Assembly (NCBI GenBank): GCA_977006965.1
Contig: OZ345362.1
Location: 868,001-932,000 of the forward strand
Direction of reading: 5' to 3'
DNA: 64,000 bases
Source: Phymatolithon calcareum
Taxonomy: Eukaryota > Rhodophyta > Florideophyceae > Hapalidiales
In this document: positions 52,893-63,054 of the stretch, piece by piece
How the letters are laid out: each line of letters begins with the position of its first letter
Position numbering within the stretch: the first letter of the stretch is position 1
Position numbers and translations under genes: made by a program
The notes under the pieces: model-generated
Seen by the model: only the letters and a program-made list of their open reading frames with translations
Database searches by the model: none
Told to the model about the DNA's origin: nothing

Positions 52893-55800
52893 ATGGAAGA
52901 TGTGAAGTCGCTTGCCGAGGAGCCGAAGTTGGTCTACTCGATTTACGCCATCGCTTTCATCCCTCTCACCTTTATTTACGCCCTTGACTTCATTAACGAA
53001 AAATGGCGGCCAGTACGAAGCACCGGCCGCAATGGAGTCTTTTTGCTACTCGTGTCATTGCCTTCACTTGGTTGCATTATCGCATACATCGTCATTCAAA
53101 TTAAGGCGAACGACCACAAGGAGGCAGCGGCGGCAATCACTATCGCATGTTTCAACATATTTCATGTTTCGCGAACGATCTGGGGACTCGTTCAGCTTTA
53201 TGCTTTCAGAAACTGGAATGTTTATGCTCTAAGGTGCCTTCTCCAGATGGGGTATTTGGCCCCTGCTTACGACTATTCCGATGATGTGAAAGACTTGATT
53301 TCTAGACTTCGGGGATGGCGTCCATGGCCATCATCGCCTTCTCCTGCTACGACTTCTGATTCTTCCTCATCCTCCAATAATTCTTCGTCCGCTGCCTCTT
53401 CTTCGTCTGTTGTTTCTTCTTTGCTTCTGCCCCCTCCGGAGCAGTCGCGTGTGATTCTTCCTTTTAAGTGCTTCAAGTCGCGTTGCATGCTTCTCTACAT
53501 TTGGATAATGGGCAACATGGAGAAGAAAAACGACAATATGTTTGCCCTTCATCACAACTCATCTTTGGATGATATTAAGAGGACTGTGGACCATCACATG
53601 GTGGTTAACAATTCACTAATCGACAACGAGTTCTCTAGTGCTGAGCTCCCTGTGCGCCCTGCTCTTCTCTCTCGGCTGCTTTCGAAAGAACCTGAAAAGG
53701 GCAAAGCTATCTCTCGCCTCGTGGCAACATTTCTGAAGTCCCCAAAGCCAGAGGAAACCTCTGTTCGTTGGCTTGTGTCATTTCTTGCCAAATTCGGGCA
53801 CAGTTGGGTCAAGAACACGAGAGATCTTCCCGAGAAGGACGTTGGATCGCAGACAAACATAAGCAGAGCCAAGTTACGTTTCTCACAATACGTCTCTGTT
53901 GTGGCTTCTCAACACACAACGCACGGATCAGTCGATGACAGTGGATACACTACATTTTTTGTATCTCTTTTTTCGCCGTTGAGCAAGTACTGCACTGTTC
54001 CGAGTCTTTGTCGCAGGTCATCGGTTGAGATCACAGACCGATGTGCGCTTCCGTTCAAGATGAAAGGATTCAATTCCTTTGGAAACGTTCTTGACTTCGA
54101 CAAGCATGAGGCAACGATCAGAGACGCTGCAAAAGATGATTGGCACAAGGCGTCTTTAAACGAACTCGACGAATCAGATCGTAACGCAGTTGAAAACATT
54201 ACTCCAGTGCAGCTTGCTTGTTTTGCAACGCTCATGGAAGAAGACTTCAATCTATCAGATGAAGAAGCATGGGATCCGGTGAGAATTGTGGATGAAAGTT
54301 GGCGGTATGATTGGTCCAAAGAGGATCCACGGACTGAGAATCTCTTGTATCAGCTCGGGTACGACTTTAGCAAGGACTACAATGAATTCTTTAATGCAAT
54401 GCCAATTCGAAAAGAGCTCATTGGCAGTGTCCTTTGGAACAACAGCCCAAACCGTCTTCTGTTTCAAGCGAGCGTTCATGTCGATAATTTTCTTGCTCTG
54501 GAAGCCGGGGAAAGCCTGGCCATCTATCTCGCAGAACAAAACACATCTGTGGAACCCATGACTCCGGCAAGAAAAATGTCTGCGTTCCAGAATCAGTACG
54601 ATCTTGAAATAAGCCGACTTCAAAGCAAAATCCCACTATCACCTGGACCTCGTTTCGACATAAACTTCGATATCGGGAGATTTCTCGGCTGTGTGGTTGA
54701 GACAGTGAGGACTTATTTAGCTGTGTGGGTCGAAAAACATCCACAAGTTAACCCAGGAGGATGGAAAGCAAGCGTCGCACCGGTGGGAGTCAGATTCCCT
54801 TGCAGTAAGCAATTGTGGTCTGCTTTTACGGAAGATACCTGGGATACGGGAAGACGGAATTTTCACATGCGCCTTTTGTGGGAGGCCCAATCCTATCTGC
54901 AATGGAAGCTCGACAAAGATTCTGCTCGTGACGACGAAGACATTCGAGAGTCGCCTTTCTTGATAATGCTATCCATACTTGGATTTCCATCGTTGAAACT
55001 CGAGGAGAATCAGGACCAGGGGTCTGTAGCAACAGTAGGAAATGGAGAGCATGCCATTGAATTTCAACAAGAAATCTCAGTGAAACCGATTGGAGGACCA
55101 CAACAGGTCCACGGAGTGCTACGACTCGACGCAGAGGCGGGGACGGTAACTGTGGAGCTGTGTCCAGATGAACTTGTTTTTGACTGGCAGGAATGGAAAG
55201 ACGCATTCATGGGCAGAGTTGCTGCACAGAAATATTGGAGACAAACCCGACTACTATCCAAACGTGAGCATCTTAGAGAAGAAGCATTTCATTCCAAAAT
55301 ATCTTCTCCGGTGAAAGTCGTTTCCATGGAATCGCTTGGGACCGATTACGATTTCCAATATTGGTCTGGTTGGCCTCCATGCATGGTACAGATTGCACAG
55401 TTTGAGGTGCAAAAGCTATCTCAATTCTTTAGAGAAAAAGACCAGGGCGAGTCATACAGTGCAGCAGGACCTGTGGGATTAATGCAGTACATCACAGATA
55501 TGAATCGTGCGATGGACGTTAATTTCCTATCAGGAATGTCGCCGACAAGACTATATGAAAACGCAAATCGTGCGCTGAGATCAGGTCGTGTAGAAGAAGC
55601 CATGAAGTTGTTTGGACGATGCATTGGGGAGCATGGGCACAAGAACGCTCTAAACGATGCTGTTAATGAGGTTCTAAAAAAGGATCGTGTTTCAGAGGCA
55701 CAGGGAATTGCTTTGATGTTTCAAATGGATGCCTGGTTCAACGTTCTTCTTCAACGAAAAACAACTACAGAGCAAATCGATTTCGAGATGCTGGCTCACT

Positions 55801-57035
55801 ATTTTGCTCTATTGTACGAGTCCACGGGCGAAGCTAATGCATTGCTGCAAAGAGCATTAGCCTTGTTTCATAAAGATGAAGTCAATAAGCCTGTGACCAG
55901 CGAAGCGATCGAAGCAATTGAAGCTTGCCTCAATTGTGAGGTCTTTGACTCGTACGCAAATAATTTCAAATTTCATCTCGCCATCGCACATCAAAGTATC
56001 TTCCATGAATCTGGAGATTCATCTCAGCAAGCACTTGCTGCCAAATATGTACTCTCACTTGGGACGAATAACGGTGCCATTGATGATCAATTTGGAATCA
56101 GTATCGGGTACTTGCTTGAGAAAGGATTCTATACCGGCCACGAAGTGAAGCGCAAAGACCCATTGTTCTCGTTCTTCTGCGTAAACGATGAATGGGAACT
56201 CAGCGAAAGGGTGCCTAAAATGTTTGATAGACTTTTCGTGCGACCAACTGCGTGTCGAAGAAAGCCACGAAGAGATAATGAGCAAGAAACTCGAAGCGGC
56301 ATGGCCTTTGGAATTGGGGAGCGGCCAGCTGACGCCATTGTCGTGTACAAGTATATGACAGCCCGCCGAGAACATGACGACCAAGATTGCTTCAGTCAAG
56401 CATTAAACCGCCTTGGGATGTTATATCACAGGGGCGCTGAAGGTATTTCTCGTAATGCATCAGAAGCTGAAGGGAAGTATTTGGAGGCCATCGATCTGCA
56501 GAATATAGACGCGCTCTGCAACATGGGTGTCTTGAAGTACGGGAACAATGCGGAGGGTATTGATGTGTCGTATCTTAAGAAATCTGGGCAAGGCAATAGC
56601 AGCAGTGGCATGAACAACCTTGCGATCGCTTACGAGCTGGGGAGATGTGTGAATCGAGACGTGGTGGAAGCCGAGAAGCTCTACAGGCAAGCAATTTCCT
56701 TGGACGGTAACCCACTTGCAATCTACAATTTGGTTATTCTGTACGTGTCGGGTCATCCACAACTGCGAAATAATGAAAAAGAGTCGGAGGCGAAGCGAGT
56801 GATGGATGACCTTATTAGGTCTGCGGCGGAACTTGCACCTCTGTACAACCTGAAAGACCAGGTTTTAAAATTTTCAAAGAAAGCCAAGGGTAATATGGAC
56901 ACCTGTCCGAGGTGGAGTGTTGGACTTGAAGAAATCGATGATTGTCTGGCATATGTAAAGGTACTGGAAGATGATGCGATAGGCGATATTTTAGGAGAGA
57001 AACAGGGCTCGGTGAATTACCTGCTTCTGTCATGA
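52893..57035 (+). CDS. Large membrane-anchored protein with Sel1/TPR-like repeats
   Basis: An uninterrupted 1380-residue frame. Predicted membrane segments lie at about 13-32 (VYSIYAIAFIPLTFIYALDF), 48-70 and 78-103, followed by a serine-rich linker (147-178). The large middle part (about 180-1150) has no motif I know; it has aromatic-rich blocks such as ESWRYDWSKEDPRTENLL and a VHVDNFLALEAGESLAIYL stretch. From about 1168 to 1300, units such as ALNRLGMLYHRGAEG and MNNLAIAYELGRCV carry the A-x-x-x-L-G-x-x-Y pattern of Sel1/TPR-like helices, usually protein-binding. With the N-terminus in a membrane, a scaffold role is possible, but the function is unknown. No introns are evident. Confidence 0.85.
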   Translation: MEDVKSLAEEPKLVYSIYAIAFIPLTFIYALDFINEKWRPVRSTGRNGVFLLLVSLPSLGCIIAYIVIQIKANDHKEAAAAITIACFNIFHVSRTIWGLVQLYAFRNWNVYALRCLLQMGYLAPAYDYSDDVKDLISRLRGWRPWPSSPSPATTSDSSSSSNNSSSAASSSSVVSSLLLPPPEQSRVILPFKCFKSRCMLLYIWIMGNMEKKNDNMFALHHNSSLDDIKRTVDHHMVVNNSLIDNEFSSAELPVRPALLSRLLSKEPEKGKAISRLVATFLKSPKPEETSVRWLVSFLAKFGHSWVKNTRDLPEKDVGSQTNISRAKLRFSQYVSVVASQHTTHGSVDDSGYTTFFVSLFSPLSKYCTVPSLCRRSSVEITDRCALPFKMKGFNSFGNVLDFDKHEATIRDAAKDDWHKASLNELDESDRNAVENITPVQLACFATLMEEDFNLSDEEAWDPVRIVDESWRYDWSKEDPRTENLLYQLGYDFSKDYNEFFNAMPIRKELIGSVLWNNSPNRLLFQASVHVDNFLALEAGESLAIYLAEQNTSVEPMTPARKMSAFQNQYDLEISRLQSKIPLSPGPRFDINFDIGRFLGCVVETVRTYLAVWVEKHPQVNPGGWKASVAPVGVRFPCSKQLWSAFTEDTWDTGRRNFHMRLLWEAQSYLQWKLDKDSARDDEDIRESPFLIMLSILGFPSLKLEENQDQGSVATVGNGEHAIEFQQEISVKPIGGPQQVHGVLRLDAEAGTVTVELCPDELVFDWQEWKDAFMGRVAAQKYWRQTRLLSKREHLREEAFHSKISSPVKVVSMESLGTDYDFQYWSGWPPCMVQIAQFEVQKLSQFFREKDQGESYSAAGPVGLMQYITDMNRAMDVNFLSGMSPTRLYENANRALRSGRVEEAMKLFGRCIGEHGHKNALNDAVNEVLKKDRVSEAQGIALMFQMDAWFNVLLQRKTTTEQIDFEMLAHYFALLYESTGEANALLQRALALFHKDEVNKPVTSEAIEAIEACLNCEVFDSYANNFKFHLAIAHQSIFHESGDSSQQALAAKYVLSLGTNNGAIDDQFGISIGYLLEKGFYTGHEVKRKDPLFSFFCVNDEWELSERVPKMFDRLFVRPTACRRKPRRDNEQETRSGMAFGIGERPADAIVVYKYMTARREHDDQDCFSQALNRLGMLYHRGAEGISRNASEAEGKYLEAIDLQNIDALCNMGVLKYGNNAEGIDVSYLKKSGQGNSSSGMNNLAIAYELGRCVNRDVVEAEKLYRQAISLDGNPLAIYNLVILYVSGHPQLRNNEKESEAKRVMDDLIRSAAELAPLYNLKDQVLKFSKKAKGNMDTCPRWSVGLEEIDDCLAYVKVLEDDAIGDILGEKQGSVNYLLLS

Positions 57036-57078
57036 ATGGATACGTTTTAGATTCAAATGAGATCAAACAATAAAGATC

Positions 57079-57423
57079 ATGTTTTGCCATTGTGCTGCAT
57101 CGACTGATAAGGGCAATCTCAAAAAACGCGCAAACTCTCTCATCGGCAAGTCGTTTATTCGCAGAACTGGTTTTCACACAGCCACGGACTTCTCGTCTGA
57201 GGATTGCACTTTTGGTGATATTGCTCAATTTGTGGATGAGGTCGAAATCACAGACCTTGATGCCCTGAAAGAAACATTCAGGGATAGTAGACGTGAAGTT
57301 GATTCTTCCCAGGTGAACTCCGACGCGTCGGACGATGACCATGATGAGGTGTCTAGCTTTGACAGTAAGACTACCCGAGAAGAGGAAACCGAAGACGAGA
57401 GCGAAAATTTGAGTAAGAAATAA
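57079..57423 (+). CDS. Small acidic hypothetical protein
   Basis: 114 residues, beginning 43 bases after the stop of the large gene and in a different frame. The first half (KRANSLIGKSFIRRTG) is basic, and the second half is very acidic and serine-rich (DASDDDHDEVSSFDS, EEETEDESENLSKK). It could be a separate gene, a 3' exon of the large gene reached by splicing, or a frameshifted tail. No family recognised. Confidence 0.45.
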   Translation: MFCHCAASTDKGNLKKRANSLIGKSFIRRTGFHTATDFSSEDCTFGDIAQFVDEVEITDLDALKETFRDSRREVDSSQVNSDASDDDHDEVSSFDSKTTREEETEDESENLSKK

Positions 57424-58743
57424 AATCACGGACACTAGCGCAGCACACGATGAAGAGACTTCCGCAGGATGCAGTCCGATTCATGTAGCGGCTTGAAGTA
57501 CACAAAGAGCGGAATAGTATCGGTTACGTCTTGCCGTATGTGCGACACGGAATAGAACAGCATTAAAGAGTGGCGCTCGGTAAGGCGACCAGCATTTGTC
57601 ACTTTGCACTCATGTAAATTCCGTCAGGCGAGCGAACTCGTCTTGGTTGGATATTCCAACAGATGAACTGGTTCAGCCTTGTTGGTATATGAAGTTCCAA
57701 TATCGAATTGGCCAAACTTTCTCCTGCGAGCGAGATGACGTAGTCTTATATCGGCCTGATGACAAGCGAAGCCAAGCTTTCCAAACGGCGAGATGACTTG
57801 GTTGGTATCAGCGATTGTCGTCCTAGATTCACAGCCAGAAGCAGGATCTTTGGAGGATAATCGGTACTATGATTGTAGTGCCCAAAGGGTCTATGAATCG
57901 ATAGCTGTGTCCACGACGAGTGGAACACACCGTCTCCGGCGTTCGGTATTAACCGCACTAGCTCGGGCTAGAATTCTTGATTGGTTTCAGTTTTCTTCTT
58001 AATGCTTGGTAGTTTCTCAGTGAGGAACACCCAGCGAGCTTTTATATCATTTCTGCTACACCAATTTCGTCACCCAACTTGGTTAAACTTTTGCGTTCCT
58101 ATTGAACACGAAAGCAAACTATCCACGAAATCAGTCGAATGATTGCTACTGCAATATACGCAATAAATGTTGCGTGTCTCGAACAATTGATGACTGCCGT
58201 TGTAGGCCACGTAGAATATCATGAACTTGGACTAAACCCCACTTAATTGCTCGACAGCATTACGTTCCACCATCCTTTGGGTGGACTGCTTTGGCTCGTA
58301 CCAGCAGATCAGTCCCCTCAAAAGGCAATAATTGCTATAGGGAGTCTTCCACCGAGAAAAGGAGTCAAGCAATTTTGAATTCATTTCAAGGGAAAGCAGG
58401 AATCTGATAAACTTTTCATGCCTTTCGACTGAGTGATTCCCTTTTCCATCAGTAAAGTTGTGCTCCAGTAGACCCTCTTGTGACGTGGGGCACCTCAGCT
58501 GGACCTGTCGGGGTCCAAACCATTTCCCGCCTCCGCCAATCATAACAATACGCAATGCTGTCGTTGTTAAATTTCCAGGGCAAGCTGTCTATTCAGTCTG
58601 ATCCGCGCCGCGGCATCTTATGAGTAATTTAATGAACTGGGTAGTCGCCTTCCATCCTAGATGGCTTGAAGTAGAGTCCATATTAGCACATTTGTACTGT
58701 TAGGACCTCAGAAATAAATATTTCGATAATGGTTGCGTAACAG
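57424..58743. other. Intergenic, no gene recognised
   Basis: Short frames (66-107 residues) with no domain. Bases 57730-57800 have two related CGAGATGAC words. Nothing else stands out. Confidence 0.35.
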
Positions 58744-58975
58744 CAGGGGTCCTATCCAGTATGCTGCAATGCAATATGCTATTGGAGGGGTATTACAAGG
58801 AATACACCAATTGCAATACATATTGCAGGAACCTACATTATTGCAATACGTAAAAATCTCTTACTTTGTCGAGCGGACACTGTCCGCAGGACACATTCAC
58901 TGTCTCTACCGTCTCAGTACTGAGGGTGAAAGTGACACAATTGACAGCAGCACTGCGTTCTACCTCGCGGAGCGC
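58744..58975 (+). mobile_element. hAT-like element, left end
   Basis: Starts CAGGGGTCCTATCCAGTATGC and continues with TTGCAATA-rich sequence and GTCGAGCGGACACTG, matching the reverse complement of 32990-33229. A matching right end and 8-bp duplication were not found; TAGGGGCGTCATCCCC on the minus strand near 59145 is a weak candidate. Confidence 0.55.
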
Positions 58976-59530
58976 AACAGTTGCAATGTCGCAGATCATA
59001 CTGCAGAAGACGCGCAAGGCGAGGAACAGGTCCAGGTATATGGTAACTGTGACTTTATTAGGTTTTGCAGCCGAGTTGGAAAGACTTTTGTGAATTGCAA
59101 AGTACGTTTTGACTGAGAGCAGGACGGGGATGACGCCCCTACACCCGTTAGAAGTTTACAAGACTGATTGCGCGATAAGAGTGAATATCCGAGAGCGTTA
59201 GCAATATAGCTTCTTCCCCGAGCACGATATCGATGTGCACCACGAGGGCATTTTGCGTTTTGCGATCGAAAAGCGGGTCGGACTTATTCAAATTCTATAT
59301 CAGAATATCCTCACATTTGGGAATGGCTAAATATTTTCCCTGTCACTAATTTGAAAAACAGCACGTCAGTGTCACTAATATGAAAAACGGCACTTCAGTG
59401 TCACTAATCCTAAATATGGCTCTTCTGTGTCACTAAAATCAACTCAATAAGACACACTTATGCTCTTCGGCAAGAGTTTCAGAATACTTGTCGAAATATC
59501 AATGCCGATCACGTGAATAGATTTTCTCTA
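58976..59530. other. Spacer, possible rest of the hAT-like element
   Basis: Bases 59330-59440 contain a tandem motif, GTCACTAATxTGAAAAACxGCAC-type, in about four imperfect units (TGTCACTAA at 59340, 59370, 59399 and 59430). No coding. Confidence 0.4.
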
Positions 59531-59544
59531 TACTACACATATCG

Positions 59545-59986
59545 TAATTAAGTGGACTTATTGAGAAGGTACCATCAAAGCATTGGAATTATTTATTTAT
59601 TTTTATTCTTTTCTCGAAAAGTGTCGAGAATAAATAATTTATTGTTGAACGCAGAAGCAATAAATTATTGTATTCAAGTTCAGTGAGGTATAAATAACTG
59701 GTTATTCCCCGAATTATTGGATCCTTCTTGCTACTTTCTGTCGCGATAGAATAACCGGATCGAAAAAATGAGGAGTCCGATACAATAATTGTCGCAACCA
59801 CGACGATCTCAATAAATACAATAAATATGCGAGACTCAGGAATAAATTATTGGAACAATAATTTAAATAATTACAATAGCAATTATTTTTTCCAATGCTT
59901 TGGGTACCATATGCCCCAACGTGAGGAGAGTCGGCACCTTTCTTAGCATTCTACTGCACTCGAAATTTCGGTTCCTTAATCAGAAA
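59545..59986 (+). mobile_element. Short retroposon-like repeat, copy 2, with nested MITE
   Basis: Flanked by the exact 14-bp duplication TACTACACATATCG (59531-59544 and 59987-60000). Without the nested MITE it is about 107 bp and matches 22400-22516. The 14-bp target duplication points to insertion by a LINE-type mechanism. No polymerase III boxes were recognised. Confidence 0.75.
59576..59902. mobile_element. 327-bp hAT-like MITE
   Basis: Inverted ends CAAAGCATTGGAA at both sides and an exact 8-bp duplication, GGTACCAT (59568-59575 and 59903-59910). The interior is AT-rich with repeated AATAAATTATT words and no coding. The paralogous repeat at 22400 shows the single, unoccupied GGTACCAT. 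Confidence 0.9.
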
Positions 59987-60000
59987 TACTACACATATCG

Positions 60001-60847
60001 AGTGCTGAAAGTGAATACATCTCTGACTGTAGATATGATTACGGCCGTATAGAGAGCCTGCTGTTGGTGCAACTATAGTACATACCACTTGCGGAAAGCA
60101 CTCCTCGCTCCAATACACAAGAAGGTACGCTCGAGAAACCGGGAAACTATTGCAAAGCAAGGAAATTATCGCTACTGTCGATATGAAGCTGGTCGAGGTG
60201 TACGTTAACCACTGGTACTTGTAAACACACATTGCCCAACACTAGACTCAACGTACCCGAAGTCCGTGCTCCGAACTCATCAATTCTCTCCGCTCTTTCT
60301 TCAAAACCGTACCGCACGTGTCCAAGTTGCCGTGAATGTGATACACGGCCGTCTTTTGGTGTACGCTATAATCGGCTTCAGTTTGAACAACGAGCTGAAA
60401 CGTTACGTCACGCACGGAACAAATTGTCCGCACTAAGCCTGCTACATAACTACTCTCTCAATGGCAGGCTCAAATCGCAAGACTTTGAATTCTCTTTTGG
60501 GTAGTCCTGAGCTACCAAATTCGAATCTGTAATCAACCCCTACACGTTTGTTTCAAAAGCTCACCGCGAAGAATCCAAAAGAAAAGATCTTCGGGTCTCA
60601 AAAACAATTTAGATAGGGCACGCTTTTCCTCCTTGACAATAAACTCAGATTTCCATCAAAGTCCCAGGTCGGCGTAAGGAAGGCACGCACAAGTCTATAT
60701 AATGTTCACCATCTTATAGCAACTTTCTCTAGCTGGAGCGCAAGTTTTCCTCGGGAATGTTCTGCTCCATATTACATTTAATTGACCGTTCAGCTGAAAC
60801 GTCAATTTTGCAGGCATGATTAATGGCTCTAGTGTCTATGTGACGAA
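60001..60847. other. Intergenic, no gene recognised
   Basis: A 90-residue plus frame at 60232-60504 and a 93-residue minus frame at 59951-60232 have no recognised domain. Confidence 0.35.
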
Positions 60848-61000
60848 TACACCTGGTCAAGTGGTTAAACTGATTCGGGGGATGCGCAGCAAGATGTGAT
60901 CAAGAGAAAGTTCCGGGTTCGAATCTCGGGTGTGCCTGTTTATCGTGAAGAGTCCGACGCAGTTTTCTCCTACGGGTTTTTCCGTCGTCGATACGGAGGG
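60848..61000 (+). mobile_element. tRNA-derived SINE, copy 2
   Basis: A box TGGTCAAGTGG (60854-60864), B box GGTTCGAATCT (60916-60926), then the body shared with 35911-36070 (GTGTGCCTGTTTAT, TTTTTCCGTCG). The B box is closer to the consensus here than in copy 1. The tail is not a simple poly-A. The two copies differ by scattered substitutions and small indels. Confidence 0.8.
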
Positions 61001-61392
61001 ATTACAGTGCATCATACGTGTAAAGAAGACAAGGGAGCGGTAAAGAGTAGAGCAGCGTTTCATTTGGACGGATGACGGATGAATCCAGTACGCCAAATGC
61101 CACGCAACAAGTGTCCAATGGACTAGCGAGATCTCCAAGAGTATGATTCAATCCAGTTCGTCGGTGTAGACGATTTAAAATTTAGAATTTTCTTCGTCCG
61201 CTCGAGAAAGAATCTAATGCTTTTGAGTCCGGTAGCCCTACAGCGGTAAGCTAGGCTGAATCTGTATCCAGTCCGACAGGATTCGTCGTTCTGAAACCTA
61301 TATCAGCAAGCATCCAGTTATTTCGCGATAAAATCAGTGAAAATAATGAAGTCAATTTGATTATCCGCATCAAATCCAAGAGTCATAAATTC
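61001..61392. other. Intergenic, nothing recognised
   Basis: No coding or repeat of note apart from what follows at 61393. Confidence 0.35.
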
Positions 61393-61472
61393 AATCCAGT
61401 GGATGTACACGTGTACATCCGCTGGATTTGGTTGGTTAATAATGAGTGTGCAGTCATTATTCACCAACCAAA
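61393..61472. repeat. Two adjacent hairpins
   Basis: First: arms 61393-61410 and 61411-61428, no loop, one mismatch, centred on GTACACGTGTAC. Second: arms 61427-61445 and 61454-61472, 8-base loop, one mismatch (TTTGGTTGGTTAATAATGA). They lie at the 3' end of the coiled-coil gene on the minus strand and could form tandem stem-loops in its transcript. Confidence 0.85.
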
Positions 61473-61835
61473 AGTAATTTCTCTTTGAAAGGCATGAATC
61501 CAAACTCTCGTGGCACCGGCGATGCCAACGGCGTTTCCCTTTCGCATTTTGACTTGAGGCGCCGGCTTACTCTCTAGCTCCTTGATGCGTGCGTTCAAGT
61601 GTTCAATCTCCATCTCCTGCATCTTCGCATGTCCCTGAAGACGCGCTTCAGCCGCGCGAGCGCGCTCCATCTGAGCGCGAACGACAGCTTTTGCCTTCTC
61701 CTTTGCTAGTTCGAGTTGTTCGCCACGCGCCTCGGCGTCAGCGCGAGCCGCAGCGTGCGCTTTGCGCAGACCCTCGACCTCACAGCCCGTGCTGCCCTCA
61801 GCGGCGCCCGGGGTCGCGCGTTCGATGTCCGTCAT
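61461..61835 (-). CDS. Small coiled-coil protein
   Basis: 124 residues, GC-rich like the neighbouring gene. Residues about 20-95 are a long alanine/glutamate/arginine helix with heptad character (EGLRKAHAAARADAEARG, RARAAEARLQGHAKMQEMEIEHLNARIKELES). The last 25 residues (VWIHAFQREITFGW) look unlike the rest and run into the hairpins, so the true end may be spliced or altered. It starts 162 bp from the divergent S4 gene, suggesting a shared promoter region. Family unknown. Confidence 0.55.
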   Translation of the reverse strand: MTDIERATPGAAEGSTGCEVEGLRKAHAAARADAEARGEQLELAKEKAKAVVRAQMERARAAEARLQGHAKMQEMEIEHLNARIKELESKPAPQVKMRKGNAVGIAGATRVWIHAFQREITFGW

Positions 61836-61997
61836 TGTGAGTGGCAGCGTGCGCGCAGACTAGCGCGCACTGTGCCGTCCCCGTGATGAAATAGCCGGCA
61901 CCAACAATGCCAGTGCTGTGATAATCGCGGTCATGTGGATAATTACGTGTACGCGGGCCGTACGATAACTTGTCGATGCTCGCGGGAGCAAGATTGA
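61836..61997. promoter_or_regulatory. Divergent intergenic promoter region
   Basis: 162 bp between the start codons of the coiled-coil gene (minus) and the S4 gene (plus). No TATA box seen. Confidence 0.4.
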
Positions 61998-62963
61998 ATG
62001 CATCGCACGTCCTTCATTATTGCTGACGCGAGTATGGCGGTACGCCCCCTCGCGTTCGCGGCTACTCTCCCGACCGCGACCAGGGCGTCGCGTGCGCTCG
62101 AAACATGCGCTGCGCACGTGAGGTATGCTCCTGTGCGTATGGGGGCGCGAAAGGCGGCCGCGGAGGCTGATGCCGTGCGCATTGCGACTCTGCGCGGCGT
62201 CGACAAGACAGTCGCGGAGCGTGCCGTGGCCGCGGTTATGCGCGCAGCAGGCGCCATGTTCGGTGTGTCTGAGTTTATGACGCCGCGTGACGTGCACGAA
62301 GTTTGCATGGCATGCAGGCGAGGCCTCCCTGACGCACGCGTGGTCGCTTGGGGCGGCTATCCAGACGCCGAGCGCGCAGTACTGACTGCGGGGCATATTC
62401 CAAAATTTGCAGACGATGGCGCGGTTGTAGAGGTTTTAAGAGAAGAACTTGCTGCTGTGGTGATGCGGCGGAGGTTCGAGGAGGAGAAATTGTCGCAGCG
62501 CGACTTTCTTGGTGCGGTGCTGGCGCATGTGAAACGAGAGCGCGTAGGGGACATAGTGCTTAGGGAAGATGGCACTTGTTGCTACGCTGTGGTACATGCG
62601 GACGTTGCCGATTACCTCATCGGTGCGATAACGAGCGTTGGGCGAGTGGGCGTTGAGACGAGTATGGTGTCGTTGGATGAGGTGAGCCCCCGGGAAAGAA
62701 GTGTAAAAGAGTTTACTAATGTGGAAAAAAGCTTGAGACTCGATGCCGTAGGAAGCGCAGGATTTGGAATAAGTCGGTCGAAGATGGCGGAGGGGATCCG
62801 GAATGGTGGGGTGAAGGTTAATCACCGCGAGGTTTCGTCGCCTGCCAAAACGTTAAAGGCAGGGGATGTAGTAAGCTTGCGTGGAAGGGGTCGAATTGAG
62901 ATTGCGGAGTGCGGGGCTACACGAAAGGGAAATATCCGAATAACAATTTTAAGATACTTGTAG
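61998..62963 (+). CDS. Photosystem II S4-domain protein, plastid-targeted
   Basis: 321 residues. The first 45 or so are rich in Ala/Arg/Ser/Thr with few acids, as in a chloroplast transit peptide; an alternative start at M13 would keep most of it. The mature part follows the YlmH/PSII S4 family: GGYPDAER (119-126), QRDFLGAVL (167-175), VGDIVL (183-188), then the S4 RNA-binding fold from about 247: SLRLDAVGSAGFGISRSK, GGVKVNHREV, LKAGDVVSLRGRGRIEI. The family is found in cyanobacteria and plastid-bearing eukaryotes and is thought to bind RNA; the link to photosystem II is by naming and association, not proven here. No introns. Supports a photosynthetic host. Confidence 0.9.
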   Translation: MHRTSFIIADASMAVRPLAFAATLPTATRASRALETCAAHVRYAPVRMGARKAAAEADAVRIATLRGVDKTVAERAVAAVMRAAGAMFGVSEFMTPRDVHEVCMACRRGLPDARVVAWGGYPDAERAVLTAGHIPKFADDGAVVEVLREELAAVVMRRRFEEEKLSQRDFLGAVLAHVKRERVGDIVLREDGTCCYAVVHADVADYLIGAITSVGRVGVETSMVSLDEVSPRERSVKEFTNVEKSLRLDAVGSAGFGISRSKMAEGIRNGGVKVNHREVSSPAKTLKAGDVVSLRGRGRIEIAECGATRKGNIRITILRYL

Positions 62964-63054
62964 AAGCTGACGAGGCTTTAAAGGCGACGGTACGGTTTGC
63001 TATCCGATTTATGGATGTATCAGTACGTAGTCGAAACTATTCACCTTGCCTTCC

